A stretch of DNA of 45,695 nt from Lachnospiraceae bacterium UBA3273. GTDB lineage: Bacteria > Bacillota > Clostridia > Lachnospirales > Lachnospiraceae. The notes under the pieces were generated by a model. The model was not told the DNA's origin and did not search any database. It saw only the letters and a program-made list of their open reading frames with translations. The translations under genes were made by a program, and so were the position numbers. This document shows, piece by piece, positions 16,921-24,696 of this stretch. Positions within the stretch are counted from its first letter, which is position 1. Each line of letters opens with the position of its first letter. The DNA lies in assembly GCA_002362385.1 (NCBI GenBank), contig DEUB01000023.1, positions 1 through 45,695 of the forward strand, in the 5' to 3' direction.

Positions 16921-17169
16921 AGTGGTATAGTGTAGGGACTCCGGCTTTGAAAAGGGGGCATTGCCTGCCGGCTCTTTTTGCAAAAAAATATATTTATTTC
17001 AGGAACACACTTTCGTTCCGGCAAGAACATAGCGGCACGTAAGATCGCAAAGGACGCGATCTAAGTGCCGATGTTCTTGCTAGGGTTCCTTCAATTAAAT
17101 ATATTTTTTGCAAAAAGAGCCGGCAGGCAATGCCCCCTTTTCAAAGCGGAGTCTCTACACTATACCGCT
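16921..17169 (+). repeat. Giant palindrome 1: conserved core with locus-specific inverted arms
   Basis: Outer arms 16921-16980 and 17111-17169 are inverted copies with about three substitutions and one indel. The core, 16987-17105, starts AATATATTTA and ends TAAATATATT. Within it are a small hairpin GGAAC/GTTCC and a long internal stem (GCAAGAACAT 17021-17030 with ATGTTCTTGC 17071-17080, CGGCAC with GTGCCG, GATCGC with GCGATC, loop AAAGGAC). The left arm begins directly after the stop codon of the acidic-protein gene. It contains a terminator-like CCGGC/GCCGG stem followed by TTTTT, which is spoiled by a deletion in the distal arm. The whole segment can fold into a stem of more than 100 bp. 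The arms share no sequence with the other two copies. Confidence 0.9.
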
Positions 17170-17195
17170 CAGCCGGGGGAAATTGGAAGATGACT

Positions 17196-17428
17196 AAGGA
17201 AAAAGTATTGCGGCATAGAAGATGAGCCTTGCTTACAGGCGCTCTCTGCAAAAATATATTTAATTGAAGGAACCCTTCAAAAGCGTCGGCATTTAGATTG
17301 CGTTCTTTGCAATCTTATGTGCCGCTACGCTTTTGGCGGAACGAAAGTGTGTTCCTGAAATAAATATATTTTTTGCAGAGAGCGCCTGTAAGCAAGGCTC
17401 ATCTTCTATGCCGCAATACTTTTTCCTT
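17196..17428 (-). repeat. Giant palindrome 2: same core, different arms
   Basis: Arms 17196-17248 and 17376-17428 are perfect inverted copies. The core, 17253-17370, is the core of palindrome 1 on the opposite strand. It begins 2 nt after the stop codon of the minus-strand PHP-HAD gene, so it has the same orientation relative to its gene as the other copies. Internal stems keep pairing with changed bases (CAAAAGCGT with ACGCTTTTG; GATTGC with GCAATC). A 26 bp spacer (17170-17195) separates it from palindrome 1. Perfect arms suggest this is the youngest copy. Confidence 0.9.
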
Positions 17429-17430
17429 GG

Positions 17431-19095
17431 TTATCCCACAATTTTTTCGAAAATTTCTAAAAAGCCGTCGTGGTTATTGTCCGCTTGGGTTACGTAATCC
17501 GCTGCGGCTTTTGTTTCATCCGTTCCGTTGCACATGCAGACACCCAAGCCTGCGGCCTTTAACATGGAAATATCATTTGCGGCGTCTCCTGCGGCGATGG
17601 AATCCTTCACATCGATATTCAGATAGCCGCACAAAAAGCGGATGGCGTTTCCTTTAGAGGCTTCTTTCATGCAGCACTCCAAATAAACGGGAGAGGAGTA
17701 GAAGGTATGAAGTCTGTCTCCTGTCCGGGATTCTAAGGCGCTGCGAAAGGACTCCAGCTTGTCATTGCCGTCTAACTGGATAAGGATGAGCTTAAAAGGC
17801 TCTTTGTCCAGGGCGGAAATAATGTCGTCGGTAATAACGGCGGGCATATGGATATGTTCACGGTAATAGGCCAGTTCTTCATCATCTTTTGGGGAAATGA
17901 TCGTGTCATCCGTGTAGGTGTGGGCGTGGACATTGCATTCCTTTGAAAGAGCCAGAATCTTCTTTACGTCGTCGTAGGGGATTCTTTGTTCCAATATGGA
18001 TTTTTCCTGTTCGCAGTCATAGACAAGGGCGCCGTTGTAGGCGATCACAAAGGTGCCGGGAAAGTTCAGTTTAAGTTTTTCTTTTGTTTCCAGAATGCTG
18101 GCCAAAGGCCGTCCGCTGGATAATACAAAGCGTCCGCCCTGGGCTGTAAAATGATCTATGGCTTCATGGATCCGGGGAGAAAGCTTTTTCTTGTCGTCAA
18201 GCAGCGTTCCGTCCATATCGGAAAAAATGATCTTGTTTTGGTATCTGCCGTTTTTTCTGCGGTAATCCTTAATGGTTTGAAGAATTTCATAAGGGATGCA
18301 GAGCTTGCCGTAACCGCATCCTAAATCCAGACCGGGTTTGGTGGCGCCATGGAAATCAGAGCCGCCGGAAATCAGCAGTCCGTATTTATCCGCCAGCATC
18401 CTCATCTGCCGTTCCTCGGAAGCATTGTAGGTGGAGTAGATGGCTTCAATGCCCACAAGTCCGGCCTCTTTTAGCTGTGCCACCAGCTTGTCAAGCCTTT
18501 CGTCGCTTAAATGATATAAAACCGGATGGGCCAGTATAGGCACGCCGCCGGCTTTTAGGATCAGTTTTACAGCCTGCATGGGAGTTACTTTCTCGCGGGG
18601 CAGGAAGCAGGGGGCGTGGTCTCCGATATAGCGGTCAAAGGCCTCGCTCATGCTTTTGACATAGCCCTTTTCCCACATATATTTGGCATAGTGCGCTCTT
18701 GTCAGCACTGAGCCGGGGAAATAGGCGCACATTTCTTCATAAGTTACGGGAATGCCGTGTTCCGTCAGCTTTTTGCACATTTTCCGGTTGCGCAGGTCTC
18801 TGGAATCCTGAAAATCCTTCAGGTACTTTTTAAATTCCTTTCCGCTGTGATCGATATAAAGCCCCAGAATATGAATATCCTTTCCTTCATATTCCGTAGA
18901 AAATTCAATGGCGGGAATAACCTCCAGACCCGTTCCCTTTGCCGCATGAACGGCAGCCTCGATCCCTTCCGCGGTGTCGTGGTCGCTTAAGGCAAAAGCG
19001 GAAAGCCCTTTTTCAAGGGCATAGGAAACCAGTTCTTCGGGAGAAAAGCTTCCGTCTGATTTGTTGGAATGTACATGTAGATCGACTGTTTTCAT
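17431..19095 (-). CDS. PHP phosphoesterase fused to a Cof-type HAD phosphatase
   Basis: 554 residues. The N-terminal PHP domain (about 1-270) has the metal-binding motifs DLHVHSNKSDGS, ALSDHDTAEG, IPAIEFSTEYEG, ILAHPVLYH and SGGSDFHGA, as in nucleoside 3',5'-bisphosphate and oligonucleotide phosphatases of the YciV/TrpH type. The C-terminal HAD-IIB domain (about 290-554) has IIFSDMDGTLLDD, FVLSSGRPLASI, SKGNAIRFL and AAGDAANDISML. All key motifs of both domains are intact. The start at 19095 gives MKTVDLHVH and lies 1 nt after the ABC-F stop (TGATATG), so translation is probably coupled. A longer upstream frame overlaps the ABC-F gene and is not preferred. Confidence 0.9.
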   Translation of the reverse strand: MKTVDLHVHSNKSDGSFSPEELVSYALEKGLSAFALSDHDTAEGIEAAVHAAKGTGLEVIPAIEFSTEYEGKDIHILGLYIDHSGKEFKKYLKDFQDSRDLRNRKMCKKLTEHGIPVTYEEMCAYFPGSVLTRAHYAKYMWEKGYVKSMSEAFDRYIGDHAPCFLPREKVTPMQAVKLILKAGGVPILAHPVLYHLSDERLDKLVAQLKEAGLVGIEAIYSTYNASEERQMRMLADKYGLLISGGSDFHGATKPGLDLGCGYGKLCIPYEILQTIKDYRRKNGRYQNKIIFSDMDGTLLDDKKKLSPRIHEAIDHFTAQGGRFVLSSGRPLASILETKEKLKLNFPGTFVIAYNGALVYDCEQEKSILEQRIPYDDVKKILALSKECNVHAHTYTDDTIISPKDDEELAYYREHIHMPAVITDDIISALDKEPFKLILIQLDGNDKLESFRSALESRTGDRLHTFYSSPVYLECCMKEASKGNAIRFLCGYLNIDVKDSIAAGDAANDISMLKAAGLGVCMCNGTDETKAAADYVTQADNNHDGFLEIFEKIVG

Positions 19096-19096
19096 A

Positions 19097-20734
19097 TCAA
19101 TTATTATCATCCTCGTTATTGGCGGTGTAAACGGTTCTCTTTCTTGCCATTTCATCGCTTGCCAGATACTCGTCATAGGTAGTGATCTTATCGATCAGGG
19201 TTCCGTCAGGCAGAAGTTCCATGATCCTGTTGGCGGTAGTCTGCACAAACTGGTGGTCATGGCAGGCAAAAAGCACAACGCCGCCGAATTTGATCAGACC
19301 GTTGTTTAAGGCTGTAATGGATTCCATGTCCAGATGGTTGGTAGGCTCGTCTAACACAAGGCAGTTAGCGCCGCTGATCATCATTTTGGAAAGGAGACAG
19401 CGGACCTTCTCGCCACCGGAAAGGATCCTTACTTTTTTGACGCCGTCCTCTCCGGCAAAAAGCATACGCCCTAAGAAACCTCTGACGTAGGTAATATCAT
19501 CCACGGGAGAGTAGCCCATAAGCCAGTCCGCAATGGTCAGATCATTGTCAAATTCCTCGGTGGAATCCTTGGGAAAGTATGCCTGGGAGGTGGTTACGCC
19601 CCATTTAAAGGAGCCTTCATCCGGCTCAAGCTCTCCCATAAGTATCTTGAAAAGGGTAGTCTTGGCTAATTCATTGCCGCCTACGAACGCTACCTTGTCA
19701 TCATGGTTCAAAATAAAGGATACATGGTCTAATACCTTCTCCCCGTTAATGGTCTTGGTAATATTTTCCACACTTAAGACCTCGTTGCCGATCTCCCTGT
19801 CGGGACGGAAATCGATATAGGGATATTTTCTGCTGGAAGGCCTGATCTCATCCAGCTCTATCTTTTCCAAAGCCCTCTTACGGGAAGTGGCCTGCTTGGA
19901 TTTGGAAGCATTGGCGGAGAAGCGGGAGATAAATTCCTGCAGCTCCTTGATCTTTTCCTCTTTCTTTTTGTTCGCTTCCTTCATCTGCTTGATCAAAAGC
20001 TGGCTGGATTCGTACCAGAAGTCGTAGTTGCCTGCATATAACTGGATCTTGCCGTAATCGATATCCGCAATATGGGTGCACACCTTATTTAAGAAATAAC
20101 GGTCATGGGACACCACGATAACGGTGTTTTCAAAATCGATGAGGAAATCCTCCAGCCATGCGATGGCGTCTAAATCCAAATGGTTGGTAGGTTCGTCCAA
20201 AAGCAGGATATCGGGATTGCCGAAAAGGGCTTTGGCAAGAAGTACCTTGACCTTTTCGCTGCCGTTTAGGTCGCTCATAATGGAGTAGTGCAGTCCCGTA
20301 TCGATGCCGAGGCCGTTTAACAGTACGGCCGCATTGGTTTCAGCATCCCAGCCGTCCATCTCTGCAAATTCGGCCTCCAGTTCGCTGGCGCGGATGCCGT
20401 CTTCATCGGTAAAGTCCTCTTTGGCATAGATTTCGTCTTTTTCCTTCATGATCTCATATAATCTGGCATTTCCCATAATGACAACATCCATGACCGGATA
20501 GGAATCATACTTGAAATGATCCTGCTCTAAAACGGAAAGTCTCTGTCCCGGTGTGATGACGATATCCCCGTTGGTGGTTTCCAATTGTCCTGAAAGTATT
20601 TTTAAGAAAGTGGATTTGCCTGCGCCGTTAGCGCCGATCAATCCATAACAGTTCCCTTCCGTAAATTTAATGTTTACTTCTTCGAATAAAGCTTTCTTAC
20701 CTACGCGGTAGGTTACGTTGCTCGCTTGTATCAT
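19097..20734 (-). CDS. ABC-F family ATPase (YbiT-like)
   Basis: 545 residues, two ATP-binding cassettes and no membrane segment, the layout of ribosome-associated ABC-F translation factors. The first Walker A is GLIGANGAGKSTFLKI and its Walker B is DILLLDEPTNHLD. The second Walker A is VGGNELAKTTLFKI, where the usual G before K is A, and the second cassette has LSGGEKVRCLLSK and CLVLDEPTNHLD. The first signature is LNGSEKVKVLLAK instead of LSGGE. These deviations are ones I associate with the YbiT branch. The linker (about 240-300) is Lys/Glu-rich. AGGAGG precedes the ATG. It forms an operon with the PHP-HAD gene. Confidence 0.92.
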   Translation of the reverse strand: MIQASNVTYRVGKKALFEEVNIKFTEGNCYGLIGANGAGKSTFLKILSGQLETTNGDIVITPGQRLSVLEQDHFKYDSYPVMDVVIMGNARLYEIMKEKDEIYAKEDFTDEDGIRASELEAEFAEMDGWDAETNAAVLLNGLGIDTGLHYSIMSDLNGSEKVKVLLAKALFGNPDILLLDEPTNHLDLDAIAWLEDFLIDFENTVIVVSHDRYFLNKVCTHIADIDYGKIQLYAGNYDFWYESSQLLIKQMKEANKKKEEKIKELQEFISRFSANASKSKQATSRKRALEKIELDEIRPSSRKYPYIDFRPDREIGNEVLSVENITKTINGEKVLDHVSFILNHDDKVAFVGGNELAKTTLFKILMGELEPDEGSFKWGVTTSQAYFPKDSTEEFDNDLTIADWLMGYSPVDDITYVRGFLGRMLFAGEDGVKKVRILSGGEKVRCLLSKMMISGANCLVLDEPTNHLDMESITALNNGLIKFGGVVLFACHDHQFVQTTANRIMELLPDGTLIDKITTYDEYLASDEMARKRTVYTANNEDDNN

Positions 20735-20807
20735 TGCCCGTTCCTCCTGAATATTTGGGTTTTACAGTCACTCTTACTATTTTACAGAAATTAGTAAAAA
20801 ATGCAAG

Positions 20808-20843
20808 AAAAAACCGGGCCTTTATGCTACGACCCGGTTTTTT
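20808..20843 (-). terminator. Bidirectional intrinsic terminator after the diguanylate cyclase gene
   Basis: AAAAAACCGGG (20808-20818) pairs perfectly with CCCGGTTTTTT (20833-20843) around a 14 nt loop. It overlaps the stop codon of the minus-strand cyclase gene and has T tracts on both strands. Confidence 0.9.
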
Positions 20844-21931
20844 CCTTCGTTTTTGCCTTTATAGAGGTTTTTATCGGCGGCGGATATGAGTTTTGTCATG
20901 GCGTATCCCGGCTGGTATTCCGCCATGCCGAAGGTCATCGTTATCCCGATGACTGCGTCGCCGGCTTTTGTTCTGGAATTAGAGATCGCCTTTCGTATGT
21001 TTTCGGCGATCGGTGCGGCCGCCTGCGCATTGCTGTGGATGAGGATCAGTATTTCCTCCCCTCCCCAGCGGCACACCTTTGCATCCTCCGGTATATTGGA
21101 GCAGATGATGTTTGCCACATTAATAAGCACTTCATCCCCTACGGTATGACCGTATGTGTCGTTTACCATTTTGAAATCGTCGATATCGCCGATGATGACG
21201 GAAAAGACCTTACCCTTGCTTTTAAAAAGCTCTAGGGCTTCGTTTAAATGGATGTCCATGCTGCGGCGGTTCAAAAGCCCGGTCAGGGGATCCTTGCTGG
21301 AAACATCGGATAAAATGCGGTTCTGGGATTCCAGCCTTGCCTCGTTTCTCTGGATCTCAATGGTAAACAGGACCGAGAATAATATGAGCATCAAAAAGAC
21401 GAGACCGGAATTTAAATTGTAGGCAATGGTCAGATTTTTATCATAAATCCGCCAGGTATAAATGGGCTCGATGTAAACGCTTAAGATCCTGGTCAGTATA
21501 AATATGCACATGGCAATAAAACCAAAGACAAAGGGCTTTGCGATGTTGCGCCCGAACTGTACGGTAGAATAAGATAGATAAAAAGCCACCGGGATCAGCG
21601 CCAGGATATAGATCATGTAGCCCCATTCCCAGCCTGCCAGCAGCGTGGCCAGGGGAGAATGGATCAAAATCTCAATAAAGCAACACAAATAAGCGGTATA
21701 AAATTTCCCCTTTTTGGGTAAAACCGTACCGATGACAAAATAGAAAATGACGGATAAAAAATTATAAACGTATAAAATTGTATAATGTAAAGAATAAAAT
21801 CTGACGGTAATGGCAATGTGAACAAGTGCAAATGCATAGCAGATGCAGCGATATTTGTACACATCCGGAAGAATGCGTCTTCCGGTCAGCACATCCGTCA
21901 GATTCTTAATAAAGCGCCTGAATACATTCAT
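20822..21931 (-). CDS. Membrane-bound diguanylate cyclase
   Basis: 369 residues. About 195 N-terminal residues hold roughly six hydrophobic segments (for example YNFLSVIFYFVIGTVL, MIYILALIPVAFYLSY, FGFIAMCIFILTRIL, LVFLMLILFSVLFTI). A short coiled linker follows, then a GGDEF domain from about 215: DPLTGLLNRRSMD, VIIGDIDDFKMVNDTYGH and an active-site RWGGEEILI (GGEEI, competent form). It makes cyclic di-GMP. No RxxD inhibitory site is visible in the expected place. The ATG has AAGGGG upstream and lies 29 bp after the YjfB-family gene, so both are transcribed together. Confidence 0.9.
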   Translation of the reverse strand: MNVFRRFIKNLTDVLTGRRILPDVYKYRCICYAFALVHIAITVRFYSLHYTILYVYNFLSVIFYFVIGTVLPKKGKFYTAYLCCFIEILIHSPLATLLAGWEWGYMIYILALIPVAFYLSYSTVQFGRNIAKPFVFGFIAMCIFILTRILSVYIEPIYTWRIYDKNLTIAYNLNSGLVFLMLILFSVLFTIEIQRNEARLESQNRILSDVSSKDPLTGLLNRRSMDIHLNEALELFKSKGKVFSVIIGDIDDFKMVNDTYGHTVGDEVLINVANIICSNIPEDAKVCRWGGEEILILIHSNAQAAAPIAENIRKAISNSRTKAGDAVIGITMTFGMAEYQPGYAMTKLISAADKNLYKGKNEGKNRVVA

Positions 21932-21960
21932 AAGAATCCCCTTAAATTTTTATGAACAGA

Positions 21961-22149
21961 TCAAATGGAAATGTCGATATTGGCTCCGATATGAGGATTT
22001 ACGGACAATTCCATGGAATGATCGATCATGGCGGTAAGATTATCCCCTAACTTTGCAGTTAAATCCAAAGATTTGTCTAACATGGCAATGCCTACGCTGT
22101 TCATCACGTCTGTTTGTGCCATGGACATTGATAAAGCTGCGATATCCAT
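21961..22149 (-). CDS. YjfB-family putative motility protein
   Basis: 62 residues with the compact YjfB-like pattern: MDIAALSMSMAQTDVMNSVGIAMLDKSLDL, then MIDHSMELSVNPHIGANIDISI at the end. The family is small, soluble, methionine-rich and annotated as putative motility proteins; its mechanism is unknown. A strong AAGGAGGG site precedes the ATG, and a promoter lies about 65 bp upstream. Being followed by a diguanylate cyclase supports a surface or motility switch context, but no flagellar genes lie in the window. Confidence 0.8.
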   Translation of the reverse strand: MDIAALSMSMAQTDVMNSVGIAMLDKSLDLTAKLGDNLTAMIDHSMELSVNPHIGANIDISI

Positions 22150-22214
22150 TTCTCATCCCTCCTTAAAAAATGTTCTGCTAAACAGTCTTCTGAAAAGATT
22201 TTACAATTGATTAT

Positions 22215-22242
22215 ATTTTAGCACATTCTCATAAAAATACAA
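22215..22242 (-). promoter_or_regulatory. Promoter of the YjfB-diguanylate cyclase operon
   Basis: On the minus strand TTGTAT (22242-22237), a 16 bp spacer and TAAAAT (22220-22215). It resembles a sigma-A promoter more than a sigma-28 motility promoter. Confidence 0.55.
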
Positions 22243-22309
22243 CTGGTCTGACGATAATTTTTTGAATACCGGGCCATATTTTTTCCATGGGCCGGAGGGC
22301 GGTTTCTGC

Positions 22310-22338
22310 TGGACAAAAGGCATAAAAAAAGCTATAAT
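22310..22338 (+). promoter_or_regulatory. Promoter of the degenerate GGDEF gene
   Basis: TGGACA (22310-22315), a 17 bp spacer and TATAAT (22333-22338), 57 bp before the start codon. It is divergent from the YjfB promoter. Confidence 0.6.
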
Positions 22339-22394
22339 ATTTTTAATTTATTGCCTGTATAAAAGAGACGTTTGTATAAAGAGAGGGATCGGAT

Positions 22395-23309
22395 ATGGCA
22401 TTTGGACTTGTACCGTTGGAAAAACGATTAAAAGACAATATTCGCAATTACAGCCTTGACCAGATTTATGAGATCGGACAACTGTCACGGTTTTTGGAAA
22501 GCATCAACAAAGTGACGGGCATCAGTCTTCTGCTTACAGACAGGCATGGCGAAAAGGCTGCAAGCGCGGGCAGTTTCGCGGGCTTCAAGCCGGATACGGT
22601 AAATGCCCCGGGCAAAAAGATACGTGTGGCGGGCAGGACCATCGCCCATCTTTATGTAAAAGGAGAAAAACCGGGCGATAATGCCGGCGAAAGCCTGCTT
22701 GACGCCGTAGTGAGCCAGCTGACGGAACAGGCGGCCAAGGCCTACGAGGCGGCTGAATTATCCCTGTATGTGGACGATCTGGAGAAAAAGCTGGAAAAAG
22801 AACAGTACCAGGTAAAACACGGAGAGAAAGAGGATGCCCTGACCGGCGTGCTCAACAGTACTTATTTTGATAACAAAATGCAGATCATAGACCGTTCCCA
22901 GGTGGTGCCGGTGGCCGTTATCTGCGCCAATATCAACGACTGGAAATATGTCAATGATAATTTCGGGGATGAGGAGAGCGACCGTTTGATCCAGGTGGTT
23001 GCCTCGTTTTTAAAGGCGGAGGCAAAGCCGGAGTATATTATCGGCAGATGCGGCGGCGATTTCTTTAATGTGCTGATCCCCATGGCTGAGGACGGGGAGG
23101 CGGAGGAATACTGCAAACGGGTGCAGCAGAGGTGCCTTGATTTTGAGGATGCCCATTTGGCTCCCAGCGTGGCCTGCGGGTTTGTGCTCAAGTACAATGT
23201 GGAGCAGGCGCTTATGGATCTGGTTTCCGATGCGGAATATGAGATGTTTAACAACAAATTTGAGATAAAGAATGCTCCGGGCTATCGGGAGCGGCTGGAA
23301 AAACGATGA
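22395..23309 (+). CDS. GGDEF-like domain protein with degenerate active site
   Basis: 304 residues, soluble. The N-terminal part (about 20-115: DQIYEIGQLSRFLESINKVT, GISLLLTDRHGEK) resembles small-ligand sensor domains of the PocR type. A coiled linker (EKKLEKEQYQVKHGEKED) leads to a GGDEF fold from about 150 (DALTGVLNSTYFDNKM, ANINDWKYVNDNFGDEESD). The signature is RCGGDFFNVLI, so GGDEF reads GGDFF with the catalytic Glu lost; cyclase activity is doubtful. A cyclic di-GMP effector or GTP-binding role is possible. It overlaps the next gene at ATGA. Confidence 0.75.
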   Translation: MAFGLVPLEKRLKDNIRNYSLDQIYEIGQLSRFLESINKVTGISLLLTDRHGEKAASAGSFAGFKPDTVNAPGKKIRVAGRTIAHLYVKGEKPGDNAGESLLDAVVSQLTEQAAKAYEAAELSLYVDDLEKKLEKEQYQVKHGEKEDALTGVLNSTYFDNKMQIIDRSQVVPVAVICANINDWKYVNDNFGDEESDRLIQVVASFLKAEAKPEYIIGRCGGDFFNVLIPMAEDGEAEEYCKRVQQRCLDFEDAHLAPSVACGFVLKYNVEQALMDLVSDAEYEMFNNKFEIKNAPGYRERLEKR

Positions 23310-24121
23310 GAAGAAAAGCGGTATTTTTTGATATAGACGGGACATTATACGAGCAGGGAAAGCCGGTGGAGGAATCTACCGTCGAGGCGGTCCGAAAGAT
23401 CCGGGAAAACGGGCATCTGGCTTTTATCTGTACGGGCAGGAGCAGGGTCATGGTTCCCGATGACCCGGTCCTTTCCATAGGTTTTGACGGGATCGTGGCA
23501 TCCTGCGGCACCTATGGAGAATACGGCGGCCGGGTATTGTTCCATTATCCCCTGTCAAAGGAACAGTATGTTAAGATGATCACGACCTTCCGCAAATATC
23601 GTGCCATGTATATATTGGAAGGAACAGAATATATTTATTATGATGAGGAAATGGTAAAGGGCTTTGAAGATGACTGGTATCTTAGGCATATAAACGCTAC
23701 GCTTCCTCATAATTTTTTGCCTGTCCAAAAGGTGGATGCCATTGAAGCGTGCAAAGCGAGCATTCATGCCAGGGATGTGGAGCCGGAGGAGGTGTACCGG
23801 TGTCTGCGGGATGATTTTGAGGTGTTGGAGCATGTTTTCGGCGTGGCGGAATTCGTGCCGAAGGGGTTTTCCAAAGCAAAGGGAATATCGCTGATGTGCC
23901 AAAAGCTTATGATCGATCCGGAGGATACCATAGCGGTGGGAGACAGCATAAATGACGTGGATATGCTGAAATCTGCGGGGATCGGCATTTGTATGGGGAA
24001 CGGAAGCGCGCCGGCAAAGGAATGTGCGGATTATATTACCACGGGGATCCGTGAGGAGGGCATTTACCGCGCCATGGAGCATTTCGGGCTGCTCGAAGGA
24101 CCGATAACAGACGGATTTTAA
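23306..24121 (+). CDS. Cof-type HAD-IIB phosphatase
   Basis: 271 residues with all HAD-IIB motifs: VFFDIDGTLYEQG, AFICTGRSR, GIVASCGTYGEY, FSKAKGISLM and IAVGDSINDVDML. The start codon overlaps the upstream stop (ATGA, 23306-23309), so it is translationally coupled to the degenerate GGDEF gene. Substrate unknown. The 250 bp that follow contain a weak GGGGCA/TGCCCC hairpin and then the groES promoter. Confidence 0.88.
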   Translation: MRRKAVFFDIDGTLYEQGKPVEESTVEAVRKIRENGHLAFICTGRSRVMVPDDPVLSIGFDGIVASCGTYGEYGGRVLFHYPLSKEQYVKMITTFRKYRAMYILEGTEYIYYDEEMVKGFEDDWYLRHINATLPHNFLPVQKVDAIEACKASIHARDVEPEEVYRCLRDDFEVLEHVFGVAEFVPKGFSKAKGISLMCQKLMIDPEDTIAVGDSINDVDMLKSAGIGICMGNGSAPAKECADYITTGIREEGIYRAMEHFGLLEGPITDGF

Positions 24122-24263
24122 GACTGACGGGGGCAGGATTTCGGCTAATTATAAAATAAGTATTAAATGTGCCCTATTTGCCCCTTCATAAGAAAAAGTG
24201 AGAAAATAAGAGAAAACAAAGCAAAAGAGAGAGAATGGAAGAGGTAAAGCGACGCAAACAGGT

Positions 24264-24292
24264 TTGCAACACCTGCCATTAATAACTAATAT
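24264..24292 (+). promoter_or_regulatory. groESL promoter
   Basis: TTGCAA (24264-24269), a 17 bp spacer and TAATAT (24287-24292), immediately upstream of the CIRCE operator. Confidence 0.75.
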
Positions 24293-24303
24293 ATGGATTG
24301 TGG

Positions 24304-24330
24304 CTGGCACTCAAAGAGAACGAGTGCTAA
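24304..24330 (+). promoter_or_regulatory. CIRCE operator (HrcA site)
   Basis: CTGGCACTC, 9 nt, GAGTGCTAA. The right arm is the exact consensus; the left arm differs in its first three bases (CTG for TTA). Its place at the expected transcription start fits HrcA repression released by heat shock. Confidence 0.93.
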
Positions 24331-24373
24331 CAAGAAGAGAAAAATGAAATGAAATATAAGGAGGCTTTTAACT

Positions 24374-24646
24374 ATGAAATTAGCACCACTTGGCGACAGA
24401 GTCGTATTAAAACCCTTAGTTGCAGAAGAGACAACCAAATCCGGCATCGTCCTTCCGGGAACGGAAAAGGAGAAACCTCAGCAGGCTGAGGTCGTAGCGG
24501 TAGGACCGGGGACCGAAAAGGTTAAGATGGAAGTAAAGGAAGGGGATAAGGTCATTTATTCCAAATATGCGGGGACCGAGGTTAAAGCGGACGAAGAAAG
24601 CTTTATTATCGTAAGCCAGTCGGATGTTCTGGCGATCATCCAGTAA
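24374..24646 (+). CDS. groES: Co-chaperonin GroES
   Basis: 90 residues, the lid of the GroEL chamber. The family motifs are LAPLGDRVVLKPLVAEETTKSGIVLPG at the N-terminus, the mobile loop within it, VVAVGPGT, KEGDKVIYSKYAGTEVK and VLAIIQ at the end. An AAGGAGG site precedes it. First gene of the CIRCE-regulated operon; groEL starts 50 nt downstream. Confidence 0.98.
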   Translation: MKLAPLGDRVVLKPLVAEETTKSGIVLPGTEKEKPQQAEVVAVGPGTEKVKMEVKEGDKVIYSKYAGTEVKADEESFIIVSQSDVLAIIQ

Positions 24647-24696
24647 GCGGCAGTAAATTCAAAAAATAATTGTGGGAATATTAGGAGGTCATAGAA

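Noticed and set aside
16551..17030. Long minus-strand frame opposite the acidic protein gene
   Set aside because: Serine/proline-rich shadow of an acidic gene on the other strand, without a start site; it runs into the palindrome.
16921..17428. CRISPR array or rRNA-like structure as explanation of the inverted repeats
   Set aside because: There are no regularly spaced direct repeats, and the two units are inverted repeats with different arms on opposite strands.
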